Positions 9,186 to 16,719 of a stretch of DNA of 64,000 nucleotides are shown in pieces. Under the pieces are notes generated by a model. It was not told the origin of the DNA. It did not search any database and was given only the letters and a program-made list of their open reading frames with translations. Every line of letters starts with the position of its first letter. The stretch's first letter is position 1. The stretch spans positions 62,001-126,000 of the forward strand of contig CAZGAQ010000005.1 of assembly GCA_964523405.1 (NCBI GenBank), in the 5' to 3' direction. This DNA comes from CAZGAQ01 sp964523405 (GTDB lineage: Bacteria; Planctomycetota; Phycisphaerae; UBA1845; Fen-1342). The position numbers and the translations under genes were made by a program.

Positions 9186-9926
9186 TCAACGGCGGCGCGC
9201 CAGCACCGCGCTGAGTGCCAGCAGCACCAGCGCCGCCGGCTCCGGCGTAATCACGAACGCCATGTCGAGCTTCTGGCCGGCAGTGGGGTTGCGCGGGTCA
9301 TAGATCGGCTGCCACCCGGGATTGCCCTGCATGCCCCAGACCGCCGTGTCCATGAACTGCGGTGACCGCGAAGTCTTCCAGCCCAGCGGCAACAAGCTCG
9401 AGATCGAGATGTCGAGCCAGTAGATGTGGTCCTGGTACTGGTAGAACGGGTCGGGGAAATTCGTAATGTTCATCTGGTAGTAGACAAAATGGTCGTTGGG
9501 GATGTACTGCCCCGTGGCCGGGTCAAACCAGCCTTCATCGCCGGTGCCGTACGGCCGCCACTTGACCTGGGTCGGGGCGAAGTCACGCTCCCACAGCAGG
9601 TCGCCGGGGCGGCTGTAGGGCGTCGTGGCGTCCGCAGGAAGATTGGAGTGAATGCTGAGGTGCACGTTGTAGATGACCGGGGGTGGTTCCGGTTGCGCCG
9701 TGGCGTGCTGCGAGAACCAGAAATGCACGTCGCTGACGGGGCCGGTCTCCGTGCACAGCCAGTCATCCGCCACCACCTGCGGTGACCGGAAATTCACGTC
9801 CAGCCCGAGCGGATCGGGCAACTGCGGGTAGTGCATCTTGTACGGGTCGCCTTCATTCCAGTCGGCCAAGACCGGCGCTGCCAAAACGAGCAGCACCACA
9901 CCGACTCCCAGGGTGCGCAAAGACAT
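9186..9926 (-). CDS. PEP-CTERM-anchored exported protein, copy 1
   Basis: This 246-residue protein has a signal peptide (residues 1-21, ending VLA-DW) and a C-terminal sorting tail: ITPEPAALVLLALSAVLARRR, i.e. a PEP motif, hydrophobic segment and arginines. PEP-CTERM proteins are processed by an exosortase and usually travel to the cell surface or matrix. The body is rich in Trp, Tyr and Pro and ends many motifs with VHFWFSQ and YWLDIS; no enzymatic family is recognised. It is about 65-70% identical by eye to the adjacent copy at 10357-11091. The ATG at 9926 is preceded by GAGGAGGAC. No exosortase gene is visible here. Confidence 0.8.
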   Translation of the reverse strand: MSLRTLGVGVVLLVLAAPVLADWNEGDPYKMHYPQLPDPLGLDVNFRSPQVVADDWLCTETGPVSDVHFWFSQHATAQPEPPPVIYNVHLSIHSNLPADATTPYSRPGDLLWERDFAPTQVKWRPYGTGDEGWFDPATGQYIPNDHFVYYQMNITNFPDPFYQYQDHIYWLDISISSLLPLGWKTSRSPQFMDTAVWGMQGNPGWQPIYDPRNPTAGQKLDMAFVITPEPAALVLLALSAVLARRR

Positions 9927-10083
9927 GTCCGTCCTCCTCAGGGGATAGGTGCCGCGCAACCAAGACCCGCACCGCGCAGGTCCGCCTGGCAGCACAATGA
10001 CCTGAACACTCACTCAATGCGAAAAACGACTACGTCGGCCCGAATCACTGTGATCGCGCCCCACCCGGCGCCAGGACCACAGC

Positions 10084-10129
10084 GCACAATTAATACCATA
10101 ATTGTGCCACATGTTTATCGGGCCGGCAA
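10084..10129 (-). promoter_or_regulatory. Promoter and palindromic operator of PEP-CTERM copy 1
   Basis: On the minus strand TTGCCG (10124-10129), a 17-base spacer and CACAAT (10101-10106) form a weak promoter. A perfect palindrome, GCACAATT (10084-10091) and AATTGTGC (10100-10107) separated by 8 bases, covers the -10 box. That is where a repressor would sit. The palindrome is absent upstream of copy 2 although the -35 box and spacing are kept. Confidence 0.45.
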
Positions 10130-10208
10130 ATCGGCCGCGGAATTTCTCTGGTGTTGGCGCGCGGCGGAAGCGCGCTCGCGAAGTACGCGTCGCGCGCACA
10201 GAAACCGG

Positions 10209-10242
10209 GCGGCACGACCCGGCGAGCGCCGAGCCGTGCCGC
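10209..10242. repeat. Intergenic hairpin with GCGGCACG/CGTGCCGC arms
   Basis: Eight perfect outer base pairs and an inner CGGC/GCCG stem form a hairpin between the two PEP-CTERM genes. The GGCACG/CGTGCC arms match the hairpin at 9041-9075 and part of the sequence at 55703-55720. Confidence 0.5.
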
Positions 10243-10356
10243 ACGCATATGACTGACGGGGGCGGTCGCAGAGAGGTCTAGCGTCTGCGATGCGCGTCCC
10301 GGTTAGCGAGGCGGCAGCATCCCCTCCTGCCTGCCGCCCCAATCCGCACCGCGCCG

Positions 10357-11091
10357 TTACCGCCGGCGCATCAGTAGCATGCCCACGCCCAACAGCACCA
10401 GCGCCGCCGGCTCCGGCGTGATCACGAACGCCAGGTCGAGCCGCTCATTCGCGCCCGGCTGACGGGGGTCATAGATTGCCTGCCACCCACCCAGCGCACC
10501 CCACACGGCCGTGCCCTTGAAGTGCGGTGACCATGACGTCTTCCAGCCCAGCGGCAGATCGCTGGAGACGCTGACATCCAGCCAGTAGGTCTGCGCGACG
10601 GACTGCTCGAACGGATCCGCGATGTTTGTGATATTCATCTGGTAGTAGAGGTAGTGGTCACCGGGGGTGTATTCGCCCGTGACGGGGTCAAGCCAGCCCT
10701 GTACGCCGGTGCCGTACGGTCGCCACGTGAAGTCCGTGGGCGAGAAATCGTGCTCCCACAGCAGTTCGCCCGGGTGAGGGTAGGGCGTCGTGGCGTTCGG
10801 AGGCATGTTGGCGTGCACGCTGAGATGGACGCTGTAAATGACGGGGTCGGGGACGGGCTGGCCCATGCTCTGCTGCGAGAACCAGAAATGCACGTCGCTG
10901 ACGGGCCCGGTTCGCGTGCACGTCCAGTCATCGGCCAAGCCGCCTGGCGTGCGGAAGCTGACGTCGATCCCGGCTGGATCGGGAAGCTGGGGCCAGTGCA
11001 TCTTGTAGGGATCACCCGGGTTCCAGTCTGCCAGAGCCGGGGCTGCGGCGACGAGAAGCGCCGCGCCGATTCCCAGTGCGCGCCAAGACAT
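10357..11091 (-). CDS. PEP-CTERM-anchored exported protein, copy 2
   Basis: This 244-residue paralog of the gene at 9186-9926 has the same order: signal peptide (to ALA-DW), a GDPYKMHWPQLPDP start of the mature chain, TGPVSDVHFWFSQ, a central GTG-GW-DPVTG-YTPGDH segment and a PEP-CTERM tail (TPEPAALVLLGVGMLLMRRR). The ATG at 11091 has GAGGAGGAT upstream, nearly the same ribosome-binding site as copy 1. The two genes and their upstream DNA look like a tandem duplication that has since diverged. Function is unknown beyond surface display. No other gene of the sorting machinery is nearby. Confidence 0.8.
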   Translation of the reverse strand: MSWRALGIGAALLVAAAPALADWNPGDPYKMHWPQLPDPAGIDVSFRTPGGLADDWTCTRTGPVSDVHFWFSQQSMGQPVPDPVIYSVHLSVHANMPPNATTPYPHPGELLWEHDFSPTDFTWRPYGTGVQGWLDPVTGEYTPGDHYLYYQMNITNIADPFEQSVAQTYWLDVSVSSDLPLGWKTSWSPHFKGTAVWGALGGWQAIYDPRQPGANERLDLAFVITPEPAALVLLGVGMLLMRRR

Positions 11092-11258
11092 GCCGATCCT
11101 CCTCAAGTGACGCGTACCGCGCAACGAGAGCCCGCGCCGCGCGAGCTCGCGCAACGGTACCAGAAGCAGAGCGCTCAACGGTGGCGGAAACGACTACTTC
11201 GGCCCGAATCACGGCGCGCGCTCATGAAGCGCACGCCACCCTTTACAACAACATCCTT

Positions 11259-11287
11259 ATGATTCCACAGGATTTCCGGGCTGGCAA
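11259..11287 (-). promoter_or_regulatory. Promoter of PEP-CTERM copy 2
   Basis: On the minus strand TTGCCA (11282-11287), 17 bases and AATCAT (11259-11264) align with the corresponding boxes of copy 1 with identical spacing. The -10 box is poor, so this rests mainly on conservation between the duplicates. Confidence 0.35.
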
Positions 11288-11360
11288 TCAAGGCAGAGAA
11301 TTCGGGTCTGACTAGGTGACGGTCAAACACGCTACCGCTGTGCGGGCCGGATTGCCTGAC

Positions 11361-11406
11361 AAAATACGTACGGCGCAGTTCGGCCACTTCCGAACTGCGC
11401 CGTACG
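11361..11406 (-). terminator. Intrinsic terminator of the M16 protease gene
   Basis: Arms 11367-11383 and 11390-11406 pair perfectly over 17 bases around a 6-base loop. On the minus strand the hairpin is followed by TATTTTGTC. It lies about 46 bases past the M16 stop, so it most likely ends that transcript. Confidence 0.65.
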
Positions 11407-11452
11407 CGAGCGCGCCCGCGCGTGGGCGCGCGTCCCACATCATCCACGCCAG

Positions 11453-14356
11453 CTAGGGCTTGGCGGGTGTCTTAGGAGCCGGCTTGTCGCCCGGTGCGCC
11501 CGCTGTGCCGTGATCCGGCTGCGGTGCTGCGTCCGCCTCGCCGGCCGGCACGTTCTTGGGCGCCGCAATCACGCGGATCGTCCGCGCCGGCGTGTAGTAT
11601 TGCGCGAAGACCTTCTGCACCTGCTCCGCGGTCAGCGCCGCGTACGTCTCATTGATCTTCTTCAGGTCGTCCAGCTTCAGCTTGTGGAGGTCCAACGCCT
11701 GGAGCTGGTTGAACCAGTAACTCGGCTCTTTGAGTTGCGTGTCCAGCTCGTTGGCCTTCTGCTTCTTCGCGTTCTCGAGCTCTTCCGCCGTCGGGCCGGA
11801 CTGGGCGTACGCCGCGTAGATGGTCTCGACTTCCTTGACGACTTCGGGACCCTTGTCTGGCGCACAGGGCGCGCCACTGCCGAAGAAGCCCGAGTCCTTG
11901 TACGCGAACGACGGCCGTGTCATCACGCCGATCGAGTACACCATCCCCAGTTCCTCGCGAATGCGCTTGATCAGACGCGTATCGAGCGTCAGGGCCGCGA
12001 GGTCCAGCGCGCGCACATCCGCAACGTGACTGGCGTCCGGCGAGACGAAGCCCGCGAGGACGATTGCCATCGGAGTGATCGTCTCCACCTGCTCCGTCCG
12101 CTCCAGCGGTCCCGGCGCGCGCTTCAGCTCCCGCAGCTTGTCGAGATGCTCGGCCGTCCGCGCGCGCTTCGGCAGGGCGCCCAGGTACTTCTCCAGGAGC
12201 GGTGTCACCTCGTCGAGTTTCAGCTCGCCCACGACCGCCACTTCGATCGGTGCCTCCTTGGCGAGGTGGTTGAACCACTCCTGGCCGCGTGCGAGCGACT
12301 GCGCGTTGATCTTCTCCGGCGTCCACACCGTGCGGCGCGGATCATTGCCGCTGGTGAGCTCCATCATCGCCTTTTGGGCGTAGAACATCGTCTGCTTGCT
12401 GTTGCGCTCGTACTCCTGCAGGGCGCCCTGCTTCCAGTTGTCAAACGCCGTCTGCTCCAGCTTCCCGTCCGTGAGCAGCGCGTAGGCAAGCTGCAGGCCG
12501 CTCTCCAGGTCCTTGGGCGAGCCGGTGATCGACAGGGTGAACGTGTCGTTCGCCGCGTTGCCACCGACGCGGATGTTCTTGCCCGTCATGATGTCCTGGA
12601 TGTCGGTCGAACGCAGCCGGTTCGTGGCCGGCTGACCGAAGAGCAGCGCCGCAATCGCCGTCACGCCCGCATTGGCGGCCGTCTCCTCGATCTCGCCGCC
12701 GGCCAGCGTGATGCTGAGCAGCACCAGGTCCTTCTTGTAGTCCATGAAGCGGTGGTGGACGCGGACGCCGTTGTCCAGCCAGGCGCTGGTGATCTGCAGG
12801 TCCGGATCGGTGACCGCCTCGCCGAGCTTGCCGGGCTTGGGCTCCTTGTCCAGCAGCGTCGTCGGGCGCTCCTCCCACTGCGGCGCCTCGGCCTTCTTGG
12901 CCAGCGCGGCCTTCGCGGCCGCCAGCAGGGCCTCATCGGCGGGCAGCTTGACGGCGTCATTCTGCGGCAGCGTCACGACGAACGTCAGCGCGTCCGGCTT
13001 GTAGTGGGCGCGGAACGCGGCGTTGATCTCGTCCAGCTTGAGCGCTGGCAGAATGCTCTTGGCCAGGTCGAGCTTCGCGGCGGCCGACAAGATCGGCTCC
13101 TTGGCATTCACCGCCCGCACCAGCCCCATGACGACGGCGCGCGCCGGTAGCGTCGCTTCCTTGCGCACCGCGTCCTCCGCCGACGAGAGGAAGTCGGTGC
13201 GGGCCAGGGCGAGTTCCTGCTCAAGGAATCCGAACTCCAGCGCCCGGTTCACCTCGAGGACAAGCTGGTCCAGCATCTTCTCCCAGTCCTTCGGCTCGCC
13301 GGTGACCGAGGCCTCCGACATCAGAATCTCGCTTAGGAAACTGCTGGTCCCGACGCTGGCTTCGCGGAAGGAGGCCTGACCGCGTTTGATCAGGTCGGAG
13401 AAGCGGCGCTCCATGATCCAGCCGCCCACTTCATCGATGAGCTGCACGCGGTAGTCGGCCGCCGTCGTAACCGGCGGGCGCCCGGCGGCCAGGTTATACA
13501 GCGCCACCTCGCCTTCGGCGTATTCCGGGTCCGACAGGACAATCGCCCGCTGCTGCGTGAAGGGCTTGAAGCCCGTACCCTTGTCGGTCTCGTTGGGCAG
13601 GGCCGCCTTGTACGTGCCGAACCACTTCTCGAGCGACGGCAGGTACGCATCGACCGGGGCGTCACCCACCAGGAAAACGGTCACGCGCTCCGGGCGGTAC
13701 CACGTGCGGTAGTATTTCTCGAACTCCGCGCGCGGCGCGCCGGAGATGACCTTCTCCACGCCGATTGGCAGGCGCTGCCCGACGCGCATGCCGTCGAACA
13801 CGCGTTCGAAGAACTTATCGCGAATCCGCTGCTCGGGCCCCTGGCCCGACCGCAACTCGGACAGAATCACGCCGCGCTCGTCGTCCAGCTCCTTGTCCAG
13901 CAGCGTCTGCCGGAAGGCGTAGTCGCTGAGGACCATCAGGCCCTTGTCGACGGTCGGGACCTGCGTATCCGGCAGGAACAGCATGTACACGGTCTGGTCG
14001 AACCCGGTGAACGCGTTGAGGTCCGTCCCGAACTCCATCCCGATGCTCTCGAAGTACGGGATCAGGTCGCCCGGCTTGAAGTTCTCGGTCCCGTTAAACG
14101 CCATGTGCTCCAGGAAGTGCGACAGGCCGCGCTGGTCATCGGTCTCGTTGAGCGCGCCCGTGTCCACGTGGATCAGCAACGCCATCTTCCCCGGCGGCAC
14201 GTTGTGCTGGCGGTACATCCAGGTCACGCCGTTGGGCAGCTTGCCCGTCTTGACGCGGTCGTCAGACGGCAGCTTGTCGGCCGCGCGCGCGGCCAGCGGC
14301 AGGACGGCCAGGGTGAGTAGGGGCAGAACGATTCGCAGGGGGCGGAGTCTGAGCAT
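11453..14356 (-). CDS. M16-family (pitrilysin-type) zinc metalloprotease, exported
   Basis: This 967-residue protein begins with a signal peptide (about residues 1-26, LAARAAD). The inverted zinc motif HFLEH (His80, Glu83, His84) sits in the first M16 half, with downstream acidic residues in ELDDERGVILSELRSG supplying the third ligand. A second, catalytically inactive M16 half follows (from about residue 520), as in two-domain bacterial pitrilysins. The C-terminus is Pro/Lys/Ala rich. The family clips peptides enclosed in a clamshell chamber and the protein should act in the periplasm. The ATG at 14356 is chosen from the signal peptide; the frame upstream runs through intergenic DNA. Confidence 0.92.
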   Translation of the reverse strand: MLRLRPLRIVLPLLTLAVLPLAARAADKLPSDDRVKTGKLPNGVTWMYRQHNVPPGKMALLIHVDTGALNETDDQRGLSHFLEHMAFNGTENFKPGDLIPYFESIGMEFGTDLNAFTGFDQTVYMLFLPDTQVPTVDKGLMVLSDYAFRQTLLDKELDDERGVILSELRSGQGPEQRIRDKFFERVFDGMRVGQRLPIGVEKVISGAPRAEFEKYYRTWYRPERVTVFLVGDAPVDAYLPSLEKWFGTYKAALPNETDKGTGFKPFTQQRAIVLSDPEYAEGEVALYNLAAGRPPVTTAADYRVQLIDEVGGWIMERRFSDLIKRGQASFREASVGTSSFLSEILMSEASVTGEPKDWEKMLDQLVLEVNRALEFGFLEQELALARTDFLSSAEDAVRKEATLPARAVVMGLVRAVNAKEPILSAAAKLDLAKSILPALKLDEINAAFRAHYKPDALTFVVTLPQNDAVKLPADEALLAAAKAALAKKAEAPQWEERPTTLLDKEPKPGKLGEAVTDPDLQITSAWLDNGVRVHHRFMDYKKDLVLLSITLAGGEIEETAANAGVTAIAALLFGQPATNRLRSTDIQDIMTGKNIRVGGNAANDTFTLSITGSPKDLESGLQLAYALLTDGKLEQTAFDNWKQGALQEYERNSKQTMFYAQKAMMELTSGNDPRRTVWTPEKINAQSLARGQEWFNHLAKEAPIEVAVVGELKLDEVTPLLEKYLGALPKRARTAEHLDKLRELKRAPGPLERTEQVETITPMAIVLAGFVSPDASHVADVRALDLAALTLDTRLIKRIREELGMVYSIGVMTRPSFAYKDSGFFGSGAPCAPDKGPEVVKEVETIYAAYAQSGPTAEELENAKKQKANELDTQLKEPSYWFNQLQALDLHKLKLDDLKKINETYAALTAEQVQKVFAQYYTPARTIRVIAAPKNVPAGEADAAPQPDHGTAGAPGDKPAPKTPAKP

Positions 14357-14381
14357 GTCGTGGTTCCTATCGAAGTCAGCG

Positions 14382-14412
14382 CGGGTATCCGTTACCCGAA
14401 TGTGGCAGTATA
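14382..14412 (-). promoter_or_regulatory. M16 promoter -10 box with adjacent palindrome
   Basis: On the minus strand a TATACT box (14407-14412) stands 51 bases before the M16 start. Just downstream is the perfect palindrome CGGGTA-N5-TACCCG (14382-14398), placed over the transcription start. It lies between divergent genes and could be an operator; the -35 box is poor. Confidence 0.4.
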
Positions 14413-14500
14413 GCCCGCCGATTTGCAGGCGGCACGCCGCAGGCCGACAACTTGCGACAGCCCGCGTTACAATGCGCCACCATTGCAGAAGGAGCGTTTC

Positions 14501-16633
14501 ATGCCCGAGGTTCTTGTGGCAGACGGGGTCCTGACGGTCGGCGGTCGACGCGTCCCCCTGTGCGGCGGCGAGGTCCACTACTGGCGGCTGAGCCCCGCCC
14601 GCTGGCCGGACGTGCTGGCCGCGGTCCGGCGGCTCGGCGTCCGCGTCGTTGCCACGTATGTGCCCTGGCAGTATCACGAGCTCGCGCCGGGACAATTCGA
14701 CTTCCGCGGTTCCACTGAGCCGGCCCGCAACCTCGTCGGCTTCCTCGAACTCCTGAAAGCTGAGGGCTTTGACGTCTTCATCCGCCCCGGGCCGTTCATC
14801 TACTCGGAGTGGGTCAACGCCGGCGTGCCGGACCGCGTCGTTACCCTCCCGCGCCTCAGCCAGGCCTACCGCCGCGAGGCCCGCGTCTGGATGCAGGCCG
14901 TCACCGCCGTCCTCCGCCCGTTCTTCGCCACCTGTGGCGGCCCGATCGCGCTGTTCCAACCCGACAACGAGATGGACCTGTTCTCGCACTGGTTCGAAGA
15001 GGAGTGCGGCCTGGGGGCAGGGCAGGGGCCCCGGCCGCCGATCGCCGGTGACCGCTCCGCGACGCACGGGCGCTTCTTCCAGCAGTTCCTGCAGGCGGCC
15101 TATGGCGACGTGACCGCGCTCAACGCTGCCTGGGGCACGCAGTATGCCCGCATCGACGACGCCGAGGCCCAGGCGGTCCGCGTCAACGACTTCGATCCGC
15201 ATACCTTGACCCGCCACAAGGACTTCTGGCGCTTCCAGCACTGGGCGACGGCCGAGGCCCTCCGCTGGCACGTCGAGACCTACCGCGAACTCGGCGTCGA
15301 CCTGCCGATGGTTGCCAACTACTACCCCGGCGGCGACGTGCAGAACTGGCGCGAAGTCTCGAAGGTCTGCGACTTCGTGGGCATCGACTGGTACCCGCGC
15401 AACGAGTTCGGTGGCGAGGCCCTCGAGCACCGCAAGTTCCTCGACACCTGCCGCTACCAGCGCGTGATCTCGCGCGTGCCGTACATCGCCGAATTCGAAT
15501 GCGGCGTGTGGCACGGCTTCCACGACTACACCGGCGCCTTGCAGCCGAACCACTACCGCCTCATGGGTTGCTCCGCACTGCTCGCGGGCATCCAGGGCTT
15601 CAACTGGTACATGCTCGGCGGCCGCGACAACTGGTACTTCACGCCGATTAATGAGCGCGGCGAACTGCGCGGGGAGCTGGCCGAGGTCTTCATCAACTTC
15701 CACCGCGTGGTCGACGAGATCGCCCCCGCCACGCTGAAGAAGCTGACCCGCGCCGCCGTTGTGGTCGAGCCCGTCCACGTCGGCACCGACCGCGTCTGGG
15801 CGAACAACCCCGTCCTCGATGCGCTCTACGCGGCCGATCTCGACTTTGAGGTTTTCGATCCCGAGTTGCGCCCGGTCGCGCCGCCCGCCGACACCGCGCG
15901 CCCGCCCGGACAGGTCGTCGAGCCCGTGGTGTTTTACTCGGGTGCGGACTGGCTGCCGCGGGCGTCGCAGGCCCGCCTAGTCGAGTACATGGAAAACGGT
16001 GGCACGCTCGTCGTGTTCCAACGCAGCTTCCCGCAGCGCGACGAGAACTTCCGGCCGCATAACGGTCTCGGCGTAGTCGCCCCGGATCGCGTCCTGTCAC
16101 CCTTGGGCAAGAAGGTCGAACTGGACCTCGGCGGCCACCGTGCCACGGTCGAAGGGGCCGTGTGGTGCTGGGACAATCCGCCGGGTGAAGCCCTGACCGG
16201 CACGCAAGTGGCGGGGCGGCAGCAGGCCGTGGAAAACGCCGACAAGTGGATGACGAATTACATCGGCAAGCGTTGGGTCTGCGGCTACCGCCAGCCGCGC
16301 GGGCGTGGCGCGCTGGTCGTGCTGGGGTTGCCGCCCAATGCGGCCCTTCTGCGCGCCATCCACGAATGGCTGAAGCTGCCGCTCTACGTGCAGGCCGCGC
16401 TGCCGAATGTGCAGACCGGTCTCTTCGAGCGCGGTGGCGAGTACGTCCTGATCGCGACGAACATGAACACCGCCCCGGTGCAGACGCGCGTGACGCTCTC
16501 CGGCGTGACGTTGCCGGAGCATGTGCGGGTGCGCGACCTGTGGACCAACCAGGAGCGCACGACTCTGCGTGACGAACTCGTCATCGAGTTGCCCCGTCGT
16601 AGCGGCGGCGTCTGGACGATCCGCCGCGCGTAG
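14501..16633 (+). CDS. GH35/GH42-type beta-galactosidase family glycosidase
   Basis: This cytoplasmic protein of 710 residues starts at the ATG at 14501 with AGAAGGAG upstream. The N-terminal GGEVHYWRLSPARWPDVLAA and YVPWQYHE motifs are those of GH35-like TIM barrels (compare GEFHYFR and Y-x-x-W-x-x-H-E). The acid/base Glu is in FQPDNEMD (Glu157) and the nucleophile probably Glu331 in YIAEFECG. A beta-galactosidase trimerisation-like region and a C-terminal beta domain (about 600-705) follow. There is no signal peptide. Substrate is uncertain; GH35-like proteins act on terminal beta-galactosides. A CCGACA-18-TACAAT promoter (14444-14473) lies upstream. Confidence 0.8.
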   Translation: MPEVLVADGVLTVGGRRVPLCGGEVHYWRLSPARWPDVLAAVRRLGVRVVATYVPWQYHELAPGQFDFRGSTEPARNLVGFLELLKAEGFDVFIRPGPFIYSEWVNAGVPDRVVTLPRLSQAYRREARVWMQAVTAVLRPFFATCGGPIALFQPDNEMDLFSHWFEEECGLGAGQGPRPPIAGDRSATHGRFFQQFLQAAYGDVTALNAAWGTQYARIDDAEAQAVRVNDFDPHTLTRHKDFWRFQHWATAEALRWHVETYRELGVDLPMVANYYPGGDVQNWREVSKVCDFVGIDWYPRNEFGGEALEHRKFLDTCRYQRVISRVPYIAEFECGVWHGFHDYTGALQPNHYRLMGCSALLAGIQGFNWYMLGGRDNWYFTPINERGELRGELAEVFINFHRVVDEIAPATLKKLTRAAVVVEPVHVGTDRVWANNPVLDALYAADLDFEVFDPELRPVAPPADTARPPGQVVEPVVFYSGADWLPRASQARLVEYMENGGTLVVFQRSFPQRDENFRPHNGLGVVAPDRVLSPLGKKVELDLGGHRATVEGAVWCWDNPPGEALTGTQVAGRQQAVENADKWMTNYIGKRWVCGYRQPRGRGALVVLGLPPNAALLRAIHEWLKLPLYVQAALPNVQTGLFERGGEYVLIATNMNTAPVQTRVTLSGVTLPEHVRVRDLWTNQERTTLRDELVIELPRRSGGVWTIRRA

Positions 16634-16719
16634 CGTCAAGCCGCAGCCTGCCCCCGGCGGCCGGTTCGGGACGTCCTCGAACGGGTGCGATCCAACGCGC
16701 CTTGCCTGACCGCGTGCGG

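Larger units (their letters stand above)
9927..10356. other. Intergenic region between the PEP-CTERM paralogs
   Basis: This is a 430-base stretch without a credible gene. It contains a block at 10021-10048 shared with 11186-11212, the predicted promoter of copy 1 with an overlapping palindrome (10084-10129), and the GGCACG-type hairpin at 10209-10242. Nothing else stands out. Confidence 0.6.
11092..11452. other. Intergenic region upstream of PEP-CTERM copy 2
   Basis: This 361-base region has no convincing gene. It holds the conserved block 11186-11212 (matching 10021-10048), a weak promoter for copy 2 and the strong terminator of the M16 gene. Confidence 0.6.

Noticed and set aside
10084..10107. 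Possible sigma-54 promoter (TGGCAC)
   Set aside because: TGGCAC is present but no TTGC-type -12 element follows at the needed spacing.
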